DNA of 64,000 nucleotides from Brachypodium distachyon (taxonomy: Eukaryota > Streptophyta > Magnoliopsida > Poales > Poaceae): assembly GCF_000005505.3 (NCBI RefSeq), contig NC_016135.3, positions 18,632,613 to 18,696,612 of the forward strand. Reading direction: 5' to 3'. Below the pieces are notes generated by a model. The model ran no database searches. It worked only from the letters and a program-made list of their open reading frames with translations, and was not told the DNA's origin. Every line of letters starts with the position of its first letter. The first letter of the stretch is position 1. Below, piece after piece: positions 37,669-46,593 of this stretch. The translations under genes and the position numbers were made by a program.

Positions 37669-38690
37669 CCCTCTTGGTCTTGGTGCAGCAGGTTGCTCGG
37701 CTGCCCCCCGGCCGCAGCGTGCACGGCCGCAGACCGGAGCTTCTCGCTGACTACTCTGCGGTGGAGGGCCGCGTAGGATTGCCTTTCCTTTCTTCTTGTT
37801 TTTCTTTTCTTTCTTTTTTAACCGTCACTTGAATTTGTGGCTGCAGAGAAGGAGAGGACCGGCTTGGCCGCTTGGCATTGTTGTAGGCAGGCAGGCAGAC
37901 ACGTTGTGCTCTAGCCGTGCCGGCGTGCCACTTGTGTTCGCATGGCTTTCTGAGTGCCGAGCTGCTGTGGATAACCCGTTGGCCAACAACAGTTAAGAGC
38001 AACTGGCAGGTTACCTAAAAATCGTCATTTCCTAGAATAACTGTCACCATTTTCTAAATCTTGTGAAAGATCTGCATGGCCAAATCTATAATTCAAGTCA
38101 CGCACTCCCATAATCCGCTTTTTTTTCTTTTGTAAAATTAACTTCAACTATTTGTATTATATCAAAATACTTCGGAGTTGAAGAGAAGTATCCAAATGAC
38201 ATGTGTTATTTTACAATAACCCATGTTTGTAGTAATGAAATACCACAACCTACCCAATATTATATATGAGAATTCTAATTCTCTATGATATGCCTTCCCT
38301 ATAAAGGACCCAAAATACCTTGCTTACGTATCATTGGAAAGTGTATTATGGTATGGAAATGCATTCATTTTCTTTGCATCGATTGTGATTCCCAATACTA
38401 CCGGAGTAAAAGAAGGGATCTAAGGAAGAGCATAGGCTAAACTTTTTGATTTTTTTATTAGTAACAAGTAAATACTTTGTTTGGGCGTAAGAAACTTGTG
38501 ATAGTGAGGGGATAAAGACCAACTAATCAAGAGACATGAGACAATCCACAAAGCAATTGATCATGATCAAATTTGTAAGCCCACTTGGATATTGAGCATT
38601 TACCCATAAGAATAGGATTATTTTCAATGAGTAGTTGTAGGTGCAACTTTGGAAAAGATAATCTGATAAAGCTTTTCTTGCCAAGACAGC
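37669..38690. other. Intergenic, promoter side of the LPA1-like gene
   Basis: The first few hundred bases are GC-rich and probably hold the leader and promoter of the LPA1-like gene. From about 38000 on the sequence is AT-rich and I recognise nothing in it. Confidence 0.4.
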
Positions 38691-38694
38691 TACA

Positions 38695-39480
38695 ACAGGT
38701 TCCCTAAATGATTCTCAATCCCTAAATTTTTAGGGAAGTTTCATATTTTCTCTCTCCTCTTCCCCAAATGTAGGGAACCGAGAGCTCGTTCCCTAAACCT
38801 GAAAAAGTGTCGACGCAGAAATACCGTCTGATTACACCTTGCTTCCGCCTCTCCTGACCCGGCTGCTCCGGCTTGGCCGCCGCCGGCCATTTCCAACCTC
38901 ATCCAAGACCACCCAGCTCGGTCGTGAGCCTCGCCGACCCCATCCCCGGGCTAAATCGGGGTCAGAGACGACGCCATCTTGCCCACGAACGCCTGTTGCC
39001 GCCGTCGATTTGGCCGGCACAACCATCGATTCGCGCCGCTGCAACGATGAAGAGCTTCGCCGCAAACTCCTAGGCAGCCCAGCGAACTTCCAGTGGCCCT
39101 CCTTGGTGCCCGGCGGCCTCCCCACGGCCAAATCTCACCGCCAATGCTTGGGCGGATGGGTGTGGCGCGGCGGCATGCTCGGGTGGATGGGTGGGAGCGT
39201 GGCAGCGAGCTCGTGCGGACGCGGCAGCAGGCGCGGCAAACGGCCTGCTCGGGCGCACGGCAGAGGGCGCCGAGCGAGCATGGGGTGGCGGGCGCGTGCA
39301 GGGACTGCATGGGGCGCGCAACGGAGCAACGGCGGCGCGGGAAAAAATCACTGACGTGGCAGCCATGTGGCGTGTTTAAGCCTCGCCGAACCGTTTTTGG
39401 ACTAAAGTGACACAGCAGTTCCAGTTTAGGGGTTTAAGTGTGTGTTTTCTGAGTCCGTGGACTAAAGTTTTCATTTTTGC
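38695..39480. other. GC-rich segment of uncertain origin, possibly transposon-borne
   Basis: An AT-rich head with repeated CCCTAAA/TAGGGA words (38700-38800) is followed by about 550 bp of very GC-rich DNA. That part has overlapping long open frames on both strands, none resembling a known protein. The tail (GACTAAAGT...TTTGGACTAAAG, GTGGACTAAAGTTTTCAT) resembles the outer part of Mutator-type or CACTA elements. A transposon that captured host GC-rich sequence is possible, but paired ends were not found. Confidence 0.35.
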
Positions 39481-39499
39481 CGAGTTCATGTAGTAATGA

Positions 39500-39508
39500 T
39501 GTATTTTA
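39500..39508. repeat. 9-bp target duplication, left (TGTATTTTA)
   Basis: TGTATTTTA here and TGTATTCTA at 39933-39941 differ at one base and flank the Mutator-type MITE. Confidence 0.8.
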
Positions 39509-39932
39509 GAGTAAAATGCACTCACGGTCATTGAACTCGGTTGCGATTCTCAGTTTAGTCATTGTATTTTGGAAATCGAAAGTTACGGTCCATGAACTTG
39601 ACGAAATGTCTCACATATGGTCACCGTTACCGTATTTTGTATATATCGGTCCGTATCATGTGCCAGCTCAGCACAAACTTTTGCAATTTTTTTCCCTGAA
39701 AAATAATTCACAAGGACCAGATCGCATTTTTTGCATTTTTTTCGAGGGGCCAAATGCAAAAAATCCAAACAAAGTTGGTACAGGATACTGACTGATACGT
39801 ACAAAATACGGTACCGGTGACAGTATGTAGGATTTATCATCAAGTTCACAGACCGTAACTTTCGATTTTCAAAATACAGTGACTAAGTTAAGAATCGAAA
39901 ACAAGTTTAGTGACCGTGAGTACATTTTACTC
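39509..39932. mobile_element. Mutator-type MITE with long terminal inverted repeats (424 bp)
   Basis: The left arm starts GAGTAAAATGCACTCACGGT and the reverse complement of the right end starts GAGTAAAATGTACTCACGGT. The inverted similarity runs inward about 180 bp on each side, leaving a small core. Long inverted arms plus a 9-bp duplication identify a Mutator-like MITE. No transposase is encoded. Confidence 0.88.
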
Positions 39933-40145
39933 TGTATTCTACTCTAGATGAAATACATGACACTGCGTCCAACAGAGAAACCAAACCCAACATGACGCAA
40001 CCCGAACTACTCTGTTCGGTTTAAACTCCAACTGGAGACCCTACTGCAATACAATCTCATGATCGCACAGGATTCACCTTTATACCTTCGGTGATCCATT
40101 ACAAATTCAAAGACCCGAGTAGGGGTGCAACATAGTGATCCTCAG

Positions 40146-40202
40146 GGTACCCGTTGACCCTACTTAGTTCATTTGGTTGAACTAAGAGGGTCAATGGGTA
40201 CC
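40146..40202. repeat. Imperfect 25-bp hairpin
   Basis: The left arm (40146-40171, starting GGTACCCGTTGACCC) pairs with the right arm (40178-40202, ending GGGTCAATGGGTACC) with one mismatch and one extra base, and a loop of about 6 nt. It lies about 240 bp past the BAHD stop codon. It could be part of a fold-back transposon or act in the 3' region of the BAHD transcript. Confidence 0.8.
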
Positions 40203-40442
40203 TCGGTCACAATTTTGCAGGTCTAGACCCGAGGAACACGACGACATGATACATGCAATGTGCTTAATCCACATGCTTATTTGGATTCCCAGTTATGTTT
40301 GGAATGCCCTTATTATGCCCCAAATTGAAGGTATGGTGTTTGGAGTTTTGTTTGTACTTTGGACCCGGCCATGGGCTACGACCAGATCCATGTGTTGTGT
40401 GCAATCTTGGAAGACGCGGATCGTCGCGCCATCGCACGAGGC

Positions 40443-41922
40443 CTACATGTCGGAAAATTCGGCCGACTCAGAGCACCCCTGGCGCGAAGAAGCGCCGTCG
40501 AGCCCCGCACGCACACAAGCCGTGAATCTCTCCATGGCGCGCGGCGGCAGGGACATCGGAATAGTAATCGCGCCGCCTGCCGTGGGGATGTGGAACGTGG
40601 ATAGAGTCGTCGTGGCGGGCCCGCCGTAGACGGGCATGCCCCAGCCGAGGTCCGCCTCGTGCAGCTTCGACTTGGTCAGGTCGGACACCAGATACGCCCG
40701 CGCCGTGGCGAACCGCGGCCGCCCGCGCAGCACCAGCGCGTCCGCCGACGACTGCGCGTAGTCGTCCGCCGCGGCCAGGGCTACGGCCGCCGTGATCAGC
40801 TCCACGGCCCGGCCCAGCGGGCCCGAGCAGAGCTCGCGGGCCGTCGTCCGCGCCAGTCCGTACGTGAGCGCGTTCCCGTAGAAACCCTCCGGGAGCGGGC
40901 GGCCGTGCAGCTTCCCGCGGGCGTTCACCGCGAACATGAACCGCGCCTCGTCGCCGGGCTCGTACTCGAGCGCCACGGTCCGGCAGCGCCAGGCGAACGC
41001 CGACAGGAGCAGGAACCGTGAGCATCGTGGCCTCATCTGGGGCGGGAGCTGCTGTCTTAGGGAAGCGATCTCGTCGGGGCCGAAGAGGAACGCCCGGTGC
41101 ACGAGCGTGTCGCCCGGCCGGAGCTTGTCGTTTTTGGCCGCGGCAGGCTCGTACGCGGGCTCGAACTCGGGGTGGTCGTAGATGGGACGCGGGGGGTCGC
41201 GCGCGTCGAGGAGCTCCCTCGCCCACACCGGCCGCACGCTGGGCGCCTCCTTGCCTCCCGCGAGCTCGCAGAGTGCTTGCAGTATCTGTGCCCCTCCCGG
41301 CGCGTCCACGAGGCTATGGCACATCTGGATGCCCAGAACGAAGCCGCCACACCTCAGCCTCGTCACCTCCATTATGTCAGTGCCACGTAGCACACATAAT
41401 TAGTCAAACACAAATTAACTGTGTTTGGCAATTGCAATACCAATTCAATGAGTACGTATATGCCTTAACTACCTGAACGTAGAGCAGGGGCCGGTCGATG
41501 ACGACGTCGGAGTTGCTCTCGGGCAAGCACAGGAGCTCGCCGGCGCAAGGGACCGGCGGGCACAGCGTGTCGCCGAACTGGTCCAGCGCGACGTCCGCGT
41601 CTGCCGCGACGAAGCAAGCCCCCTCGGCGGTGCAGTCCACCACAAGCTTCCTGCCGGCCAGCTCGCGAAGCCGACCGGCGACGGGGTAGTAGTGCACGAG
41701 CGTCGCGGCCAGCGCGTCGCGGATGACGCTCGCCGGGTCGGCGTGGCGCTTCGACGGGGAAGCCCTGTAGAAGTGGACGACGGAGCGGTAGAACCGGAGG
41801 CCCTCCTGGTCGTCGAGGTCGGAGAGCCGCTTGAGCTCGCGCGGCGTCGGACCCGCCGGCGCGACCAGCTGTGGCTCGCCCCGGCGTGCCACGAAAGACA
41901 GGGACGACGCATCAATGGCCAT
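40443..41922 (-). CDS. BAHD acyltransferase, benzyl alcohol O-benzoyltransferase-like
   Basis: Two exons, 41922-41473 and 41366-40443, with a 106-bp intron; 1374 nt, 457 aa. The enzyme moves an acyl group from acyl-CoA to an alcohol or amine. The catalytic motif HxxxD is HSLVD (residues about 167-171). The second conserved motif reads DLGWG (about 389-393) in place of the usual DFGWG. The N terminus (PQLVAPAGPTPRELKRLSDL) and the region LPEGFYGNA fit the clade that includes benzyl alcohol benzoyltransferases and related cytosolic enzymes. The substrate cannot be told from sequence. The C terminus (SRQGCSESAEFSDM) is somewhat unusual but the frame is open to TAG. The coding sequence is GC-rich, as in many grass genes with few introns. 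Confidence 0.9.
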
Positions 41923-42045
41923 AGCAGATTAAGCACAGAACTAAGCTAGCTAGCAACCACGAGACGAGATCGAGCGTTGGCGGAAATGGCGCGCACTCGA
42001 TCGAGATCCTGCTTCGTGTCAGATGCATCCACATTAACAGACATA

Positions 42046-42055
42046 CTTATATATA
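42046..42055 (-). promoter_or_regulatory. TATA box of the BAHD gene
   Basis: On the minus strand the sequence reads TATATATAAG, about 125 bp upstream of the BAHD start codon at 41922. Position and sequence fit a plant core promoter; a leader of about 90 nt would follow. Confidence 0.7.
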
Positions 42056-42453
42056 GCAATTGGGTAAATAGGTGGGTCCGGCGGGCAGGGTATAGCTTTT
42101 TGGTATAGCTTTTCTACGGTACTTGGGAGGTACGAACGGTATCTTCTCGTCTAATACTCGTATTTTCAAAATTCAACGTCGATAGGGAAGGAAGAGGAAC
42201 TGTACGTGTGATAGGCGGCGGCCGTCAGCGCGTCGGAGAAGACCTAGAGCAAGGACACTATCCACGCGCGCGGCATAGCAAGCCGTGTCATTGATTGCTC
42301 GTTCACTCTGCCCAAATAGTGCTTAGTACGATCAGAAAGCCACCACAACTTAACCTCGCCAGCGCCCCGCCATGGAGCGACCACCGGCGAGCCAGGAAAC
42401 AGAGACTCCAGCTAACAAGTAAAACACGACAGAATTGAAAAGCAGCACCAGAC

Positions 42454-42704
42454 TCAGGCGCTGAATTTTTGGGCTTCAGTTTCAGCTTTTTGTGCTTCTA
42501 GCAATCTCAAAAACACTTTTTCCGTTTACACATGAAGCTGAGCTTGTTAGAAGCACCACCGGACGTGCTTTTGGTGATTCTAACTGAGAAGCACCTCCGG
42601 ACGTGTTTTTGGTGCTTCTAACTTCATGTGTAAACGGAAAAAGTGCTTTTGAGATTGCTAGAAGCACCAAAAACTGAAGCTGAAGCCCAAACAAACAGGG
42701 CCTG
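42454..42704. mobile_element. Fold-back MITE upstream of the BAHD gene
   Basis: A 251-bp segment whose two halves pair over most of their length. GGGCTTCAGTTTCAGCTTTT, the word AGCAATCTCAAAA and CGTTTACACATGAAG on the left return in reverse complement on the right. The right end CAGGGCCTG resembles hAT MITE ends; the left end CAGGCGCTG is diverged. No matching flank of 8 bp was seen. It lies about 530 bp from the BAHD start. Confidence 0.82.
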
Positions 42705-43125
42705 AAACATCAGCCAGCTTCACTGGATTTCCTTGAATACACGCAGGCCAACCGCAGGAGCAAATGAGAACTCATGGGATTAGCCACCTGCGCGGGCCTG
42801 GAGCTTGCGGAGTTTTCGGACTAGCAAGAACCAGCCTCCTTTTCTTGAGCAGGCAGGATCTGGGGAGCTGCCAGCGCCTTCGACTCCAGGAACAAGGTAG
42901 TATTTGTTCAACACCGGTAGATTCCTCTTGGGACAGGTAGGTTACCAGCACTTAAATAAGCGAAGCAGCCTGTGCCAAATGACCTGTAAACCAAACAATA
43001 ACATGCGGCCAAAGTATAAATCATTACGAAACTTTCACCAAGTCCACAAAAATGTAGAAGTAACCATATTGACAGTGAGGTTTTTATTGTTGCTGATCCA
43101 CCATCTAGCCACATGGACCACATCC

Positions 43126-44716
43126 TCATAACAAGACACATGGTTTTTCTAGCATAACTGCTAAATCGTTCCAGAAGAACTTGGTTGTATCACAGGCAAA
43201 GAAAAGGTGATGTACACTTTCAGGTTCACTACAGAAAAGACAGGAGCCATCAGCCACCTGCTGTCGTTTACTGAGATCATCTCTTGTCAACATTTTATTA
43301 CGGGACAATAATCACAGGGAGAAATGTATTCGAGGAGTGATATTCAGTCTCCAGAGGGCGTGGACATAGACAGGAGTAATACCCCTGAAATTAACTACAA
43401 CGTAAAGGGATGGGACATTATAAATTCCAGATGAATGGAGGCGCCAGATCAACTGGTCCTTTTCATCTGTCAGAGCAATGCTCTCGACAATTGCTACTAT
43501 GTCATACTACATCTGCATCAAGCGTTCAAAGAAACCTCTCCTAAAGGAGAGTTTTAAGGGAATCCCATCACAGACCTCAGCAAGTGTTACATTATGCTCA
43601 TTACAAATGAAGAGATTTTCCAAAACTGAGTAGCCAGATTTGAACTCCCAAACCACTGGTCCTCCCAAAATCTCACATATTTCCCATCCCCCACAGCCCA
43701 AGAGTAGCCTTGTTTGGCAGCATGAGCAGCCCACATAATGCCTTTCCAAAAGGGGGAGACATTATTGGGAGAATTAGCAAACAAGTTAGGTTGTAGGTCA
43801 TCATACTTGTAATTAATGATTTGTTTCCAGATTTTGTGAGAGTCTATCTGATATCTTTTGATCCAAGAGGCAAGCAAGGAAATATTTAGATCTCTGAGAT
43901 TGGGTATCCCCAAACCCCCATACTCCTTCATGGAGACAACCTCCCAATTTGCTAGGTGATACGTTCTATGGCCATCAAATTGTCCCCCACCCCCCCCCCC
44001 CCCCCGCCCCACTCTCTTAATGACTTTATGAACAACAGGTGTAAAGATACACCCAAGTACTTAATAGGTAACTGACTGATTTTACACCCAAAAACTTGGG
44101 CCAAGCTACTAGTGTCAGGGTCAGACAGATTAACAAAAATGAGGTCACTTTTATCAAAATTTATTCTCATCCCTGAAAGCTGCTCAAAAAGAGCTAAAAT
44201 CCACTTCAAATTCTGTGCTTTTTCAAGGTTGTTTTCCAGAAATATTAATGTATCATCAGCGTACTGCAGGCTCACAATTCCCCTGGGTCTAAAGTTTGTA
44301 AGCAGACTAGATATGAGATTATTTTAGTTCCCCGTTTCAAAATTATGGCTCTCAACATCATTAATTCTCACACCCACTAAGCCTTTATGTATAAGGGCCT
44401 TAATCTTTTTTCTCCACTTCTCACTAAAACCTCTTAGCTCAAGCATTTGCTCCAAGAAGGACCAACATACCCTATCGTAAGACTTCGCATAGTCTAGTTT
44501 AAGGATAACTCCCTTCTCTTTGTTTCTATGCAAGTCATGAATAATTTCATGTGCAGACACCACACTCTCCAGGATGAACCTCCCTTTTATAAAAACAGTT
44601 TGATTGAAGGATACTAATCTATCAGCACAAAACGCTAGCTTGTTAGTACAAGCTTTTGCAAAAATCTTAAAACCGCACTTAGTTAAAGCAATGGGCATGT
44701 ACTTCTTTAAGTACAC
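43126..44716 (-). pseudogene. LINE reverse transcriptase remnant (non-LTR retrotransposon)
   Basis: The minus strand encodes pieces of a plant LINE polyprotein in order: RT fingers/palm (RPLVSFNQT-like region, FIKGRFILESVV, KLDYAKSYDRVCW), then QYADDTLIFLEN with the catalytic ADD, then the thumb and linker (EYGGLGIPNLRDLNISLLASW, partly), and finally a zf-RVT piece (CLFCSEPESVHHLFFAC). The front of the ORF, including the endonuclease, is absent. The segment between FETG (44330) and the YADD block is deleted. A C-homopolymer at 43990-44005 sits at another junction. Stops and frameshifts break it throughout. This is a dead, 5'-truncated copy. Confidence 0.87.
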
Positions 44717-44865
44717 CTGGAGCTCCCACTAGACCAATTGCGTACCGTGGTTGTGCTTGGCGTGGGAGCTACCATGCGATCGGACCTAGATGGATTACCT
44801 CAGCTAGCTCGTCATGTCTTCAACATTCGAACACCGAGGTGTCGTAGGCCTGCTTGCTTTCAGTA

Positions 44866-45107
44866 CTCCCTCCGTTTTCTTAAAAAAATTATATTAGCTT
44901 TCATTAAGACAAGACTTTGATCACAAATTACTATGTTAAGGTATGATTTATATGACATAAAATTAGTATCGATAGATTCGTTATCAAAAGTACTCATGAT
45001 ACTTGTGGTTTCATGTTATATAACCCATCCTTTAACATAGTAATTTGTGGCCAAAGCTTTGTCTTAATGAAAGCTAATATGAATTTTTTTTAAAGGAACG
45101 GAGGGAG
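44866..45107. mobile_element. Stowaway MITE (242 bp)
   Basis: Flanked by TA (44864-44865 and 45108-45109). The left end CTCCCTCCGTTTTCTTAAAA and right end GGAACGGAGGGAG are complementary, and pairing goes on inward (TTAGCTTTCATTAAGACAA against TTGTCTTAATGAAAGCTAA). Its arms are well preserved. Confidence 0.9.
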
Positions 45108-45114
45108 TATAAGC

Positions 45115-45850
45115 TAAGGCTGGTCATAATGGGAGTAGCATATGATACTACCTCTATGTTACTCCCTTCATAATGCATAGTAACATAAACATGGTATCAT
45201 AGATCACTCATTTATTAATTTACAAGAAACATCATGCCAGAACGCTATGTTACCAGTATCATATTAGGGCATCTCCAATGGTAGTCATTACTAATTCTCT
45301 TCTCTCTCTCTTTTAATATGTTTTTTCTTTTCTTACTCTCTTCTCTTTCTTGATGGACCCACGTGCTATCATCTTTCATGTCTTGGTATCCGTGTAGAAG
45401 CGGTTACTTTTTCAAGTAACCACTACGTCTTTATTATATTAAGGTCTTATTCTTATTGGTCTAATATTTCTTGATACCCGTATAGTAACCATTGTTGAAG
45501 ATGACCCGATAGTACATGTCAGCAGGTACTAAGGGTGTGGCATGTAGGACTTTTGATGATGTGGAGAGAAAAAAAGATGAAAGTGAAGTAGTGGTTACCT
45601 ATATAAAAAACTGTTTTGGCTCTTATACCAAAGACTTAAGTAACAATAAAACACTTGTTGGAGAGATCTCTTGTTACTAAAACCTTACTTTGTGGGTCCC
45701 ACCTTCTCACATTCGTCTATTGTTTTTTCAATCTTAGCACTAGATCTTAGTAACCTTCTATTGGAGATGTTGTTACTAATTATGGATAAAATATTCATAC
45801 TCTCTTAGTAACGGCCTAAGTAACACCTTGTTGAAGATACCCTTATGAAG
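45115..45850. repeat. Nest of Tourist-type MITEs
   Basis: The outer sequence (GGCTGGTCATAATGGGAGTA...) is interrupted at a TTA (45264-45266) by a 241-bp Tourist copy at 45267-45507 (GGGCATCTCCAATGGTAGTC to ...TTGAAGATGACCC). A further Tourist-like part follows (about 45590-45842, ending GTTGAAGATACCC). The inner copy is the opposite-orientation sibling of the element at 19114-19350 in MSH1: both share the stretches around AGTGGTTACTTGAA and TGGGTCCATCAA. Confidence 0.7.
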
Positions 45851-46593
45851 CTACCACAATCTTTTTCTTCATAATCTTTTTCTTCATTAATCCTACATTT
45901 GTGACTAGCACTATCACCAGGCTAAACTCCTTCCAGACATCGACTTGTTTATTTGATCGATGATGAACGTCCACTATAAACAAAGTTTGGCTCATTAAGT
46001 GAATCAAATATCCAGATTCAGAACAATAAAGTCGAGAAGGGAGAATTCATGGCCAATAATTCCATCATGCAACCTCGGAATAGCTTTGTTTTGACCGTCG
46101 CTTTGACCAACAATTGCTCCACAAATATATAATAATATAACATAAAATTGATATCATTGTATGCATATTCAAATGCACTTGCTTATAGTTACGATTTAAA
46201 TCACAAAGTCACATATAATGAAGTAATTCATGGTCAAAACATTGATCAACCGGAACCTAATATGCCTACTATAGTACTGGAAAGAAATGAGAATGGCCCA
46301 AGAACTTGCACAAAGTTTCTTCATCAAGTTACATTTCCTTTCTTTGTACAGTGTAACTAAGTAGTACACCTGAAGACAACACTCGTTAATACTCTCCCAT
46401 GCTAACCAAAAAAAAGAGAGGAAAAATGAGAGGGAATACATAATCACACAAAAGAACGAAGCCAGGAGCTCCAAATACAAGGGAATCGTTTGTTTATACT
46501 ATACACATACACAAACAAACGAGACCCCCCAAAATCTCACCCCTACCAAACAAATGTTCATATAGAACAGAAATAATAACAAGATGTTACACC
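45851..46593. other. Intergenic, 3' side of CLASP
   Basis: AT-rich with no coding region supported; the part next to 46594 must include the CLASP 3' UTR. Confidence 0.45.

Noticed and set aside
38839..39354. 171-codon plus-strand frame
   Set aside because: Low-complexity R/G/A-rich translation in a GC-rich block with equally long frames on both strands; no family signature.
40468..41226. 252-codon minus-strand frame overlapping the BAHD gene
   Set aside because: Alternative frame of the BAHD second exon; its composition (A, R, G, P-rich) is that of a GC-rich shadow.
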